From: DASXUG01 sp036504995
Lineage (GTDB): Bacteria; Pseudomonadota; Gammaproteobacteria; Burkholderiales; Methylophilaceae
Length of the DNA stretch: 64,000 nt
Reading direction: 5' to 3'
Assembly (NCBI GenBank): GCA_036504995.1
Contig: DASXUG010000006.1
Coordinates: forward strand, 85,428 to 149,427
Positions 33,824 through 43,866 of this stretch are shown here, piece after piece. The notes under the pieces were generated by a model that was not told the origin of the DNA, did not search any database, and saw only the letters and a list, made by a program, of their open reading frames with translations. The translations under genes were made by a program, and so were the position numbers. The first letter of the stretch is position 1. Every line of letters begins with the position of its first letter.

Positions 33824-35863
33824 TTAGACTTTCATAAACAAGCTAAGTAGTAAAAATACGCCAATAATCATGGCGAACGCGTAGTGATAAATCATGCCGG
33901 ATTGTAATTGTCTAACTAAGCCAGAGGCTAGCGCTACGACTTTGGCGGTACCGTTCACCATGACCCCATCAATTAAATCGACATCGCCACGCACCCACAA
34001 CTTCCGCCCGATTAGCCTTGCACCCCCTGCAAATACTTTTTCGTTGAAAGCATCAAAGCCATATTTATTTTCTAAAATACAGTGAATCCAACTTAATTTC
34101 TTCTGGATAGCGGCTGGAATATCTGGACGCTTCATGTAGAAGAACCATGACAACAAAACGCCTGCACTGGCCAGAATAAATGGCAATGAAGTAAATGCTT
34201 CCAATGCCATTTCTAAAGCACCGTGAAAGTGATGTGCCAACTCACGCATAACAGGATGCGCATCTGAGTTTACAAAAATAACGCCCCTGAAAAACTCGCC
34301 ATACAACATTGGCTCAACGGCAATATAGCCAATAACGACGGAAGGAATGGCTAAGGCAATCAAAGGGAAGGTAACGACCCAAGGTGACTCATGTGGTTTA
34401 TCATGTGGGCCTAAGCCGTGGTGATGCCCGTGATCGTCATGGTCATCATGTGCATGCGTGTCATGCGGTTTGGCGATCATCCAGCGCTCTTTGCCATGGA
34501 ATACCAAGAAGTACATGCGGAAGGAATAAAAAGCTGTCACAAACACGCCGACAACTACTGAAAAATAAGCATAACCGCTACCCGTGATATGCGACATACC
34601 AACCGCTTCAATAATGGAATCTTTTGAGTAAAAGCCTGAGAAGAACGGTGTACCAATTAGGGCTAAAGAGCCAACCAACGAGGTTAACCAAGTAATAGGC
34701 ATATATTTACGCAAACCACCCATGTTGCGAATATCTTGGTCGTGATGCATGCCCATAATCACAGAGCCAGCGCCTAAGAACAATAAGGCCTTGAAGAAAG
34801 CATGAGTCATTAAGTGGAAAATAGCCACTGAGTAGGCAGATGCCCCTAAGGCAACCGTCATATAACCTAACTGTGAAAGTGTGGAGTATGCCACCACACG
34901 CTTAATATCATTTTGGATAATGCCTAAGAAGCCCATAAACAAGGCTGTTGTTGCTCCTATCACCATCACAAACGAAAGCGCTGTGGTTGATAGCTCAAAC
35001 AGTGGTGACATACGCGCCACCATAAAGATACCCGCGGTTACCATGGTTGCCGCGTGAATCAATGCAGAAATTGGCGTTGGGCCTTCCATTGAATCTGGCA
35101 GCCACACATGTAATGGCACTTGTGCAGATTTACCCATAGCGCCGATAAATAGCAAAATACAAATCACCGTCATCAGTGACCATTGTGTATTGGGAAACCA
35201 TGCCGTTGCAGGAATTAAGGTAATCATTTGATCCGCCATGTGCGGCGCGATTGAGAATACAGCAGCGTAGTCTAGGCTGCCCATAAAATACAGAATCAGA
35301 CCGATGCCTAACAAGAAGCCAAAGTCGCCTACCCGATTGACTAGAAATGCTTTCATATTGGCATAAACCGCTGTTGGTCGGGTGTACCAGAAGCCAATCA
35401 GTAAGTAAGAAACCAACCCTACGGCTTCCCAGCCAAAGAACAGTTGCATAAAGTTATTGGCCATGACCAACATCAGCATGGAAAAAGTAAACAATGAAAT
35501 ATAGCTAAAAAAGCGGCTATAGCCTGAGTCTTCATGCATGTAACCGATGGTGTATATATGCACCATAAGTGAAACAAAAGTCACGACCACCATCATCATG
35601 GCTGTCAAACGATCCACCAAGAAACCAACTTCAAAACTCACGCCACCGCTGGTTAGCCAAGTATAAACGGTGCCGTTGAACACATGCCCTTGCATCGCAT
35701 CTAACAACACATAAAAAGACAAACCAAACGCCCCTGCCACACCAGCAATGGTAATGACATGTGCCATTGCGCGCGGCATCATGCGGCCAAACAGCCCGAC
35801 AACAATCGCGCCGATCAGTGGCAATAGCGCTGTGAGTAGGTAAATATTTTCCATGTCAGTCAT
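33824..35863 (-). CDS. nuoL: NADH-quinone oxidoreductase subunit L
   Basis: The 679-residue distal pump subunit, including the long lateral helix at the C-terminus. MGKSAQVPLHVWLPDSMEGP (~245-264) and QNDIKRVVAYSTLSQLGYMT (~320-339) carry the conserved channel lysines. Motif FFGWEAVGLVSYLLIGFWYT contains the key Glu. A hydrophilic His-rich insertion around residues 464-490 (ten His in about 26 residues) lies between helices. Start ATG at 35863 has a second ATG three codons downstream. It lies 53 bases after nuoK. Confidence 0.97.
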   Translation of the reverse strand: MTDMENIYLLTALLPLIGAIVVGLFGRMMPRAMAHVITIAGVAGAFGLSFYVLLDAMQGHVFNGTVYTWLTSGGVSFEVGFLVDRLTAMMMVVVTFVSLMVHIYTIGYMHEDSGYSRFFSYISLFTFSMLMLVMANNFMQLFFGWEAVGLVSYLLIGFWYTRPTAVYANMKAFLVNRVGDFGFLLGIGLILYFMGSLDYAAVFSIAPHMADQMITLIPATAWFPNTQWSLMTVICILLFIGAMGKSAQVPLHVWLPDSMEGPTPISALIHAATMVTAGIFMVARMSPLFELSTTALSFVMVIGATTALFMGFLGIIQNDIKRVVAYSTLSQLGYMTVALGASAYSVAIFHLMTHAFFKALLFLGAGSVIMGMHHDQDIRNMGGLRKYMPITWLTSLVGSLALIGTPFFSGFYSKDSIIEAVGMSHITGSGYAYFSVVVGVFVTAFYSFRMYFLVFHGKERWMIAKPHDTHAHDDHDDHGHHHGLGPHDKPHESPWVVTFPLIALAIPSVVIGYIAVEPMLYGEFFRGVIFVNSDAHPVMRELAHHFHGALEMALEAFTSLPFILASAGVLLSWFFYMKRPDIPAAIQKKLSWIHCILENKYGFDAFNEKVFAGGARLIGRKLWVRGDVDLIDGVMVNGTAKVVALASGLVRQLQSGMIYHYAFAMIIGVFLLLSLFMKV

Positions 35864-35916
35864 GTTTAATTTTTCTCAGACTAAATATGCTTGTTATAAG
35901 CTATTGGCTTTGAGTT

Positions 35917-36222
35917 TTACCCTTTCAACTGGTCTAAATCGTCAACATTGATTGTGTTGAGATTTCTAAATAGCACAACAAGAATGGCCAAGCCTATGGC
36001 TGATTCAGCAGCTGCGACGGTTAGAATAAAAAACACAAAAACCTGCCCAGCAATATCATTCATATAGTGTGAAAATGCAATGAAATTGAGGTTCACCGCC
36101 AGCAACATCAACTCAATGGCCATTAACAACACAATCACATTTTTGCGATTGAGGAATATACCAACGACGCTAATCGCAAATAGCAGCGCGCCGAGAATAA
36201 GGTAATGCGACAGAGTAACCAT
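35917..36222 (-). CDS. nuoK: NADH-quinone oxidoreductase subunit K
   Basis: The 101-residue, three-helix subunit of the complex I membrane arm. Conserved Glu residues appear in VLLMAIELMLLAVNLNFIAF (~33-52, Glu in the second helix) and FILTVAAAESAIGLAILVVL (Glu in the third helix). Its ATG overlaps the nuoJ stop by one base. Confidence 0.97.
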   Translation of the reverse strand: MVTLSHYLILGALLFAISVVGIFLNRKNVIVLLMAIELMLLAVNLNFIAFSHYMNDIAGQVFVFFILTVAAAESAIGLAILVVLFRNLNTINVDDLDQLKG

Positions 36223-36863
36223 TACGCTTGCTCCTGATTGGGCTTAGCTTCGACTTCCGCAGCCATACTGACCATACGGATACGGTCTGCACGTTTCACT
36301 TTCACTTGCTCCGCAGGGTCCATTGATTTTGTATCTTTACGATCACGCAAAGTTAAGGCAATCGCTGCGACAATCGCGACTAATAGCACGACAGATGCTA
36401 GCTCAAACGGCAACAGATATTGGGTATACAGCTCATGACCCAGTTCTGCTGTGTTGCTATAGCCAGCCAAATGCTTGGTGGGTGCACTGACCCGCTCGGA
36501 GCCAAAATGCTTGCTGCCCAGAATCATCACCATTTCAACCGCCATAAGCACACCGATTAAGCCAGCCATTGGCAAGTAGTCCCAAAAGCCTTCTCGTAAC
36601 TTATCCAGATTAATATCCAGCATCATCACCACGAACAGGAACAACACCATCACAGCACCCACATACACTAGCACCAGAGCAATGGCTAAAAACTCAGCCT
36701 CCAGTAATAACCAAATGCCAGCAGCAGTAAAAAAGGCGAGTACTAGAAATAACGCAGCATGTACTGGGTTACGTGCAGTAATCACACGCAAACCAGCAAA
36801 CAGCAATATGGCTGCCAGTGCGTAAAACACATAATCTTGAAATATAAGGTGTTGAAATATCAT
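36222..36863 (-). CDS. nuoJ: NADH-quinone oxidoreductase subunit J
   Basis: The 213-residue membrane subunit, about five predicted helices (e.g. YALAAILLFAGLRVITARNP, HAALFLVLAFFTAAGIWLLL and YVGAVMVLFLFVVMMLDINL). The conserved helix with YVGAVMVLF bends at the E-channel of complex I. A hydrophilic basic C-terminal tail (~170-213) ends the protein. Its stop overlaps nuoK by one base; nuoI precedes it by 34 bases. Confidence 0.97.
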   Translation of the reverse strand: MIFQHLIFQDYVFYALAAILLFAGLRVITARNPVHAALFLVLAFFTAAGIWLLLEAEFLAIALVLVYVGAVMVLFLFVVMMLDINLDKLREGFWDYLPMAGLIGVLMAVEMVMILGSKHFGSERVSAPTKHLAGYSNTAELGHELYTQYLLPFELASVVLLVAIVAAIALTLRDRKDTKSMDPAEQVKVKRADRIRMVSMAAEVEAKPNQEQA

Positions 36864-36897
36864 AAATTAACTTTGGTTTGATTCACTCTCATTGGCC

Positions 36898-37392
36898 TTA
36901 TCGATACACTGCATCTTGCGCACGATCCGCGGCAATTTGTGCTTCATATTTATCGCCAACGGCAAGCAGCATCTGTTTAGTGTAAAGCAAATCACCGCGC
37001 TTTTCGCCGTGGTAATCAAACACGCGTGTCTCAACAATTGAATCTACAGGGCAAGACTCTTCGCACATTCCACAGAAAATGCATTTGGTTAAATCAATGT
37101 CATAGCGTGTAGTGCGGCGGGTATTGTCTTCCCTTTGTTCGGACTCAATGGTAATCGCCATGGCAGGGCATACCGCCTCACATAGTTTACAAGCGATGCA
37201 ACGCTCTTCACCATTTGGGTAACGACGTAAAGCATGTAAACCACGAAAGCGGTTAGATTGCGGTGTACGCTCTTCTGGATACTGAATCGTAATCTTGCGC
37301 GCAAAGAAATAACGGCCTGTTAGTGCCATACCTTTTAGCAGCTCTATCAGCATCAAACTACTTAAGAAACTTTTAATTTTGTTCATCATCAT
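36898..37392 (-). CDS. nuoI: NADH-quinone oxidoreductase subunit I (2x 4Fe-4S)
   Basis: The 164-residue peripheral-arm ferredoxin subunit carries clusters N6a and N6b. The two Cys sets are CIACKLCEAVCPAMAI (~62-77) and CIFCGMCEESCPVDSI (~102-117), each CxxCxxCxxxCP. The N-terminal amphipathic helix (SLMLIELLKGMALTGRYFF) contacts the membrane arm. It starts at one of three consecutive ATG codons (37392 chosen), six bases after the nuoH stop. Confidence 0.97.
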   Translation of the reverse strand: MMMNKIKSFLSSLMLIELLKGMALTGRYFFARKITIQYPEERTPQSNRFRGLHALRRYPNGEERCIACKLCEAVCPAMAITIESEQREDNTRRTTRYDIDLTKCIFCGMCEESCPVDSIVETRVFDYHGEKRGDLLYTKQMLLAVGDKYEAQIAADRAQDAVYR

Positions 37393-37398
37393 GTCGCC

Positions 37399-38418
37399 TT
37401 AATGGAACAAATATGCCCATGGAGTTTGCATCATGGCGCCAACCACAATGATCCAAACCAAGGTAATCGGAATAAATACTTTCCAACCTAAACGCATGAT
37501 TTGGTCATAGCGATAGCGTGGGAAAGTTGCTCTAAACCATAAAAAGCAGAATAGCAATACCGCCACTTTTAGTAATAACCAAGGGAAGCCATCTGGGATA
37601 AATGGTAATGGAGATAACCAGCCACCCAAGAACATGGTAGCTGCCAAGGTTGCAACTAACCACATATTGGCATACTCAGCCAAGAAGAATACCGCAAACG
37701 CCATGCCTGAATATTCCACATGGAAACCTGCGACAATTTCTGACTCACCTTCGGCTACGTCAAAGGGTGCGCGATTGGTTTCAGCCACAGCACTAATAAA
37801 ATACACAATAAATAAGGGGAATAACGGCCAAATAAACCACTGATGTATGCCACCAGATTGTGCCAACACTATCTTGCCTAGATTCAATGAGTTTGCACAC
37901 ATTAATACGCCGACCAAGGCAAAGCCCATGGCAATTTCGTATGACACGATTTGCGCCGCAGAGCGCAAAGAACCCAAGAATGCATATTTCGAGTTAGATG
38001 CCCAACCCGCGATAATTACGCCATACACCGCAACAGACGTCATCGCTAAAATATATAGCAACCCTGCATCCACATCAGCCAGCACCATATTTAAATCAAA
38101 CGGCACCACCGCCCAAGCGGCAAACGCAGGCGCAATCGCTAAAATTGGACCGATTAAAAATAGCGTCTTGTTTGACGCTGAAGGAATGATAATTTCCTTC
38201 ATAAACAGCTTTAAACCATCGGCAATAGGTTGCAACAAGCCAAAATAACCTACGCGATTTGGCCCAATACGTACTTGCATATAGCCAATCACTTTACGTT
38301 CTGCTAACGTCAAGTAAGCAACAGCAATCATCAGCGGCAACACAATGCACACAATTTTTACCAGTGTCCACAACACGATCCAAGCTGGGCCAAAGAAGTT
38401 TTCTAAAGCGAGCATCAT
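37399..38418 (-). CDS. nuoH: NADH-quinone oxidoreductase subunit H
   Basis: The 339-residue membrane subunit that, with B and D, forms the quinone-binding chamber. About eight helices; the quinone-site loop contains RIGPNRVGYFGLLQPIADGL (~51-70) and the conserved acidic motif AETNRAPFDVAEGESEIVAG (~213-232). LTLAERKVIGYMQVR precedes it. The ATG overlaps the nuoG stop by four bases (ATGA), so the two are translationally coupled. Confidence 0.97.
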   Translation of the reverse strand: MMLALENFFGPAWIVLWTLVKIVCIVLPLMIAVAYLTLAERKVIGYMQVRIGPNRVGYFGLLQPIADGLKLFMKEIIIPSASNKTLFLIGPILAIAPAFAAWAVVPFDLNMVLADVDAGLLYILAMTSVAVYGVIIAGWASNSKYAFLGSLRSAAQIVSYEIAMGFALVGVLMCANSLNLGKIVLAQSGGIHQWFIWPLFPLFIVYFISAVAETNRAPFDVAEGESEIVAGFHVEYSGMAFAVFFLAEYANMWLVATLAATMFLGGWLSPLPFIPDGFPWLLLKVAVLLFCFLWFRATFPRYRYDQIMRLGWKVFIPITLVWIIVVGAMMQTPWAYLFH

Positions 38419-40799
38419 GCTGGCATCACCTCAATATCACCCATTAATTCGCCCAAGTCTTTAGTCTCGGGCGATGCTCCAGCAATACGCACACAGCCAC
38501 GTGCAACGTTATTATCGACCTTAACAGGTAGCGTAGCCACTCCACCCGCCTGTTTGACCACCACTAAATCGCCCTCTTTCAGATTGAGCTTGGTCATTTG
38601 TGCTTCGTTCATCGCGGCGGTTACTTTAGCCATATATTTGGTTTTTTGCAGCGGCGGTGAGCGACGCACGATAGGATCAGAACGATATTGTGAAACCTCA
38701 CCAATTCGCTGCAAAGTGTCCGTTTTATGAATCACTTGAATTTCAATTAACTCGCGCAAGTTATTGTTGAGGGAACGCCACACCACTTTGGATGGCTTGT
38801 CACCGCCAAAAATCTCGTCTTTGACTTGTTCGCTATTATCAAACTCAAAACCAGTCAAACCTAATGTATTCGCTAGCACACGCAATACCTTCCAGGCGGG
38901 GCGACTTTCTCCAAGTGCTTTTGTGACGGCTTTAAAGCTTTGCACACGCCCTTCCATACTCATGTAGGTACCTGATGTCTCGGTAAATGGTGCGATTGGT
39001 AATAATACATGTGCATCATTGAGCGCTTCAGATTTGTAACTGGTCAAGGCAACCACACACTCCGCTTGCGCCATCGCTTGTTTAGCTAGGTAAGCATTTT
39101 GGCAATCTAACTCAGGCTCAACATTCAATAACAAATAGGCTTTGCGCGGATTTTCCAGCATGGTTTTAGCATTCAAACCACCACTTGCTGGCATCGCTCC
39201 TACCAAATGCGCACCTGTGCTATTGGCATGAGAGGCCAACAAGCCAAAGGTTGCGCCACACAAGGAGGCTATTGCTTCTGCCAGGCTATATAACTCCGTA
39301 AAACGTTGATTATGCTGAGCGATATTACCTAGGAAAATACCCGTTTTCGGGCTAACTAAATCATAATCTTTACCAAGACCAGCTAGACTTTCAGCCATGG
39401 CTTGCGTGTTATCCCAAACCCCCACAGTTTCTAACAAATCACTGAGCGATTTCGGCAAGCACAATGAAAGGCGTTGTAAACCAGACATGGCCTTTAAAAT
39501 CTGCGCCATGACATTCACCATATTATTGGGTGAAGTAATCGCTTTGTGTGTCACCTTCATCAATGGGTCGTCGCCCAAAGGATTTACAAATGAAAGCTCA
39601 GCTCCATTAGCCACTGCCTTACGAATGCGCTGCGCCAATAATGGATGCTCATTACGCAGATTGCTACCCACAATCAGAATGCGATCCATATTTTCTAAAT
39701 CTGGAATATTGCAACCCATCCATGGGGTACCAGTGCGCTTACCATCCATACGGAAGTCAGTCTGACGCAGACGATAATCCACGTTATCGCTACCCAAACC
39801 ATGCGCAAGTTTTTTGGCTAAGTAAGCCTCTTCCATGGTGCTGTTGGGAGAAACCAGCACCCCAAGTTGCTCACCACCATTATTTTTGGTGATCTCTTGA
39901 ATATGCGATGCGGCAAACTCTAAGGCGGTTTTCCAATCGGTTTCATGCCATTCACCATGATGCTTAATCATAGGCACTTTGAGGCGATCAGGGCTGTTCA
40001 GCCCTTCGTATGCGAAACGATCACGGTCTGAAATCCAGCATTCGTTAATGCTTTCTTTTTCACGCGGCAATACACGCATGACTTTATTGTCTTTCACATG
40101 CACTTCTATATGTGAACCTAAACCATCATGCGGCGCAATGGACGGCCTGCGCACCAACTCCCAGGTACGTGCGGAGTACCGAAATGGTTTGCTAGTCAGC
40201 GCCCCTACTGGACATAAATCAATAATATTACCTGACAGCTCAGAATCGACCGACTTATCCACATAAGCCGTGATTTCCGCATGTTCGCCGCGGCCAACCA
40301 TGCCCAGTTCCATCATGCCGCCAACCTCTTTAAGGAAGCGCACACAACGAGTACATTGAATACAGCGAGTCATATCGGTACTCACCAGTGGACCGATATT
40401 TTTATTTAAAACAACGCGCTTTTCTTCGGTATAGCGAGAACCACTGGCGCCATAGGCCACTGCAATATCCTGCAAATCACACTCACCACCTTGGTCACAA
40501 ATTGGACAATCAAGGGGATGGTTAATCAGCAAAAACTCCATGACGCTCTTTTGAGCTTCTACCGCGGATTTTGAGCGGGTAAAAATCTTCATACCATCAG
40601 CAACTGGGGTTGCACAGGCTGGTAATGGCTTGGCAAACTTCTCTACCTGAACCAAGCACATACGGCAGTTTGCCGCGACAGATAATTTTTTGTGATAGCA
40701 GAAACGAGGAATCGCAATGCCGAGTTTATCCGCGGCATCAATAATTGTGGTGCCGTGATCGACCTCTACTGCATTGCCATCGATTTCAATATTTAACAT
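38415..40799 (-). CDS. nuoG: NADH-quinone oxidoreductase subunit G
   Basis: The 794-residue peripheral-arm iron-sulfur subunit. The N-terminal 2Fe-2S region has CYHKKLSVAANCRMCLVQVE (~34-53) and CATPV; the next part has HPLDCPICDQGGECDLQD (~95-112), giving the His-coordinated cluster, and CTRCVRFLKEVG near 150. The remaining part is a molybdopterin-oxidoreductase-like domain without a cofactor. The start ATG lies two bases after nuoF. Length is close to betaproteobacterial NuoG. Confidence 0.97.
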   Translation of the reverse strand: MLNIEIDGNAVEVDHGTTIIDAADKLGIAIPRFCYHKKLSVAANCRMCLVQVEKFAKPLPACATPVADGMKIFTRSKSAVEAQKSVMEFLLINHPLDCPICDQGGECDLQDIAVAYGASGSRYTEEKRVVLNKNIGPLVSTDMTRCIQCTRCVRFLKEVGGMMELGMVGRGEHAEITAYVDKSVDSELSGNIIDLCPVGALTSKPFRYSARTWELVRRPSIAPHDGLGSHIEVHVKDNKVMRVLPREKESINECWISDRDRFAYEGLNSPDRLKVPMIKHHGEWHETDWKTALEFAASHIQEITKNNGGEQLGVLVSPNSTMEEAYLAKKLAHGLGSDNVDYRLRQTDFRMDGKRTGTPWMGCNIPDLENMDRILIVGSNLRNEHPLLAQRIRKAVANGAELSFVNPLGDDPLMKVTHKAITSPNNMVNVMAQILKAMSGLQRLSLCLPKSLSDLLETVGVWDNTQAMAESLAGLGKDYDLVSPKTGIFLGNIAQHNQRFTELYSLAEAIASLCGATFGLLASHANSTGAHLVGAMPASGGLNAKTMLENPRKAYLLLNVEPELDCQNAYLAKQAMAQAECVVALTSYKSEALNDAHVLLPIAPFTETSGTYMSMEGRVQSFKAVTKALGESRPAWKVLRVLANTLGLTGFEFDNSEQVKDEIFGGDKPSKVVWRSLNNNLRELIEIQVIHKTDTLQRIGEVSQYRSDPIVRRSPPLQKTKYMAKVTAAMNEAQMTKLNLKEGDLVVVKQAGGVATLPVKVDNNVARGCVRIAGASPETKDLGELMGDIEVMPA

Positions 40800-40801
40800 C
40801 T

Positions 40802-42106
40802 TTATTTACCCGTCACCATGGATTTACCATGTTGAATATAGTATTCAAACTCTGGTCTAAAATGCTTGATAAAACTCAACACAGGCGTGGCCGCCGCATC
40901 GCCCAGAGCACAAATCGTACGACCTGAAATATTGCTACTTACGCTGGTAAGCAATTCCAAATCTTCCATCTTGCCTTGGCCTTCGGCAATACGCTTAATC
41001 ACGCGATAAACCCAGCCAGTGCCTTCGCGGCATGGTGTACATTGACCACATGACTCTTCGTAGAAAAAATAAGATAGACGCTTGAGCGTGGCAACCATGC
41101 ATGTGGTTTCATCCATCACAATCATCGAGCCTGCACCCAAGCTAGAGCCCGCTTTGGATAGGCCATCATAATCCATAGTTGCGCCCATGATGGCGGCCGC
41201 CGGCATTACCGCCGTCGATGGTCCACCAGGAATCACCGCCTTTAACTGGCGACCTTTCCATACCCCGCCAGCCATATCGAGCAACTCTTGAAATGACGTA
41301 CCCATTTTAACTTCGAAATTACCAGGGTTATTCACATGACCTGAAACCGAAAACAGTTTAGAACCGCCTGAGTTTGGCACACCTAAATCTTGAAAGGCTT
41401 GCCCACCATGTTGCAATATCCAAGGGATAGAAGCATAAGACTCGGTATTATTGACATTGGTCGGTTTGCCAAATACGCCATAGCTCGCTGGAAACGGTGG
41501 CTTAAAACGTGGCTGGCCTTTTTTTCCTTCGATAGATTCAATCAATGCAGTTTCTTCACCGCAGATGTAAGCACCATAGCCATGCACCGCATATAAATCA
41601 AAACAGAAGTTGGTACCGAATAAATTTTCACCCAAATAACCAGCGGCTTTTGCTTCATGCAAGGCAGTTTCAAAAATTTCGTAATCTTGCCAAATTTCGC
41701 CGTGAATATAGTTATACCCGACACGCGCACCCAATGTGTAGGCGGCAATCGCCATGCCTTCAATCAATTGATGTGGGTTATAACGAATAATATCGCGGTC
41801 TTTAAATGTACCAGGCTCACCCTCATCGGTGTTGCATACCAAGTATTTCACGCCATCGTAATATCGTGGCATGAAGCTCCACTTAAGCCCAGTAGGAAAA
41901 CCAGCACCACCACGACCACGCAAACCTGAGAGTTTGACTTGGCTAATCACATCGGTTGCCTTTACCTTTTCAGTCACAATTCGTTTTAATTGTGCATAAC
42001 CGCCCAGCTTTAAATAGGTTTCTAGCGAGTTAGGGTTGGGTTCGGTTACCGTGCGTAAACACACCAAGGTTTCTTTGTCATGCGGAGCTAAGGTATGAGG
42101 ATTCAT
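40802..42106 (-). CDS. nuoF: NADH-quinone oxidoreductase subunit F (FMN, NADH site)
   Basis: The 434-residue flavoprotein subunit binds NADH and FMN and carries cluster N3. The glycine-rich segment GLRGRGGAGFPTGLKWSFMP (~64-83), the CGEETALIESIEGKKGQPRF region (~182-201), and the 4Fe-4S motif SCGQCTPCREGTGW (~353-366) with a further Cys near 400 are all present. Its ATG overlaps the nuoE stop by one base. Confidence 0.97.
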   Translation of the reverse strand: MNPHTLAPHDKETLVCLRTVTEPNPNSLETYLKLGGYAQLKRIVTEKVKATDVISQVKLSGLRGRGGAGFPTGLKWSFMPRYYDGVKYLVCNTDEGEPGTFKDRDIIRYNPHQLIEGMAIAAYTLGARVGYNYIHGEIWQDYEIFETALHEAKAAGYLGENLFGTNFCFDLYAVHGYGAYICGEETALIESIEGKKGQPRFKPPFPASYGVFGKPTNVNNTESYASIPWILQHGGQAFQDLGVPNSGGSKLFSVSGHVNNPGNFEVKMGTSFQELLDMAGGVWKGRQLKAVIPGGPSTAVMPAAAIMGATMDYDGLSKAGSSLGAGSMIVMDETTCMVATLKRLSYFFYEESCGQCTPCREGTGWVYRVIKRIAEGQGKMEDLELLTSVSSNISGRTICALGDAAATPVLSFIKHFRPEFEYYIQHGKSMVTGK

Positions 42107-42579
42107 TATTTCAAATCCTCTAACATTTGGTCGACTTTTTCAGGTGTTAAAAACTCATGCATGGTGTGATTATTGACTAACACCATTGGTGCTCCACTGC
42201 ATGCGCCAAAGCACTCGCCTTCTTTGAGGCAGAATTTACCGTCAGGCGTAATTTCATTAAAACCTATACCAAGCCTGTCTTTCAGGTGATCGACAATCTC
42301 ATCACAGTTACGCAACATGCAGGAGATGTTGGTGCAAATGGTGATTTTATATTGCCCGACTGGTTCTAAATCATACATATTGTAGAAGCTGGCCACTTCA
42401 AGCGCGGCAATTGCAGGAATACCCAAGTAATCCGCCACAAATGCAATCGTCTCTTTAGACAACCAGCCTTTTTCAGTTTGCGCGATACGTAAGGCGGACA
42501 TCACCGCGCCTTGCTTGTGCTCAGCGGGGTACTTAGTGAGTTCGTAGTCTATTTTTGCTATGGATTCTGCTGATAACAT
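42106..42579 (-). CDS. nuoE: NADH-quinone oxidoreductase subunit E (2Fe-2S)
   Basis: The 157-residue thioredoxin-fold subunit carries the N1a 2Fe-2S cluster. Cys ligands are visible in ICTNISCMLRN and CLKEGECFGACSGAPM. The helical N-terminus HKQGAVMSALRIAQTEKGWL (~20-39) is standard. One base separates nuoD's stop from this start region, and its stop overlaps nuoF by one base. Confidence 0.97.
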   Translation of the reverse strand: MLSAESIAKIDYELTKYPAEHKQGAVMSALRIAQTEKGWLSKETIAFVADYLGIPAIAALEVASFYNMYDLEPVGQYKITICTNISCMLRNCDEIVDHLKDRLGIGFNEITPDGKFCLKEGECFGACSGAPMVLVNNHTMHEFLTPEKVDQMLEDLK

Positions 42580-42580
42580 T

Positions 42581-43834
42581 TTATCTATCTATTTCGCCAA
42601 AGACTATATCTTGCGTACCGATGATTGCCACAAGATCAGCAATCATATGACCACGTGTCATTTCATCTAATGCTGCCAAATGCGGGAAACCAGGTGCGCG
42701 AATTTTCAAACGGTATGGCTTGTTGGCCCCATCTGAAATCATGTAAATACCAAACTCACCCTTGGGATGTTCTACCGCAGCATAGGCTTCGCCTGCTGGC
42801 ACGTGGAAGCCCTCAGTAAACAATTTAAAGTGGTGAATCAACGACTCCATATCATGCTTCATGCCAGTACGCGGTGGTGAGGCTACTTTATGGTTATCGG
42901 TAATCACTGGCCCAGGATTTTTGCGCAACCAATCTACACACTGTTTAATGATGTGATTAGATTGACGGAACTCTTCAATACGCACCAAGTAGCGATCATA
43001 GCAATCACCATTTACACCCACTGGAATATCAAAATCTAATTTATCGTAGACTTCATACGGTTGTTTTTTGCGCAAATCCCACGCAAAACCTGAACCGCGT
43101 AACATAGGGCCACTCATCCCAAGTGCCAGTGCACGCTCTGGTGATACCACACCAATGCCCACGGTACGTTGTTTCCAGATGCGATTATCCGTTAATAAGG
43201 TTTCGTATTCATCGACATAAGTCGGAAAACGATTAGTGAAGTCTTCAATAAAATCCAGCAGCGAACCTTGACGATTTTCATTAAGCTTATTAATTTCATC
43301 TTTGCTGCGGAATTTCGTCGTCTCATGCTGGGGCATGCGATCAGGTAAATCACGATACACCCCACCTGGACGGTAATAGGCGGCATGCATACGGGCACCT
43401 GAAACCGCCTCGTAGCAATCAAACAAATCCTCACGCTCGCGGAACGCATACAAGAACACCGTCATTGCACCCACATCCAAGGCGTGCGCACCCAACCAAA
43501 GCAAATGATTAAGCACACGGGTAATTTCATCAAACATCACACGGATATACTGTGCGCGAATCGGTACCTCAATGCCCATTAACTTTTCAATCGCCATTAC
43601 GTACGCATGTTCATTCGCCATCATGGAGACATAATCCAGCCTATCCATATACGGCACAGACTGCAAATAAGTGCGATTCTCAGCAAGTTTTTCTGTCGCG
43701 CGATGAAGCAAGCCAATGTGCGGATCGGCACGTTGAATCACTTCACCGTCCAGCTCCAACACCAAGCGCAACACACCGTGCGCCGCAGGGTGCTGCGGAC
43801 CGAAGTTCATTGTGTAATTTCTAATCTCAGCCAT
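42581..43834 (-). CDS. nuoD: NADH-quinone oxidoreductase subunit D
   Basis: The 417-residue 49-kDa-type subunit lines the quinone-reduction site. Characteristic segments are MNFGPQHPAAHGVLRLVLEL (~9-28), with the quinone-contact His, and GLLHRATEKLAENRTYLQSV (~41-60). The C-terminus FGEIDR is the family's usual ending. It is a separate gene from nuoC, unlike the fused NuoCD of E. coli. The gap to nuoC is 134 bases because of the inserted palindrome. Confidence 0.97.
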   Translation of the reverse strand: MAEIRNYTMNFGPQHPAAHGVLRLVLELDGEVIQRADPHIGLLHRATEKLAENRTYLQSVPYMDRLDYVSMMANEHAYVMAIEKLMGIEVPIRAQYIRVMFDEITRVLNHLLWLGAHALDVGAMTVFLYAFREREDLFDCYEAVSGARMHAAYYRPGGVYRDLPDRMPQHETTKFRSKDEINKLNENRQGSLLDFIEDFTNRFPTYVDEYETLLTDNRIWKQRTVGIGVVSPERALALGMSGPMLRGSGFAWDLRKKQPYEVYDKLDFDIPVGVNGDCYDRYLVRIEEFRQSNHIIKQCVDWLRKNPGPVITDNHKVASPPRTGMKHDMESLIHHFKLFTEGFHVPAGEAYAAVEHPKGEFGIYMISDGANKPYRLKIRAPGFPHLAALDEMTRGHMIADLVAIIGTQDIVFGEIDR

Positions 43835-43866
43835 TCTTCTGCTCTTTCACATGCTCTTGCATAACC

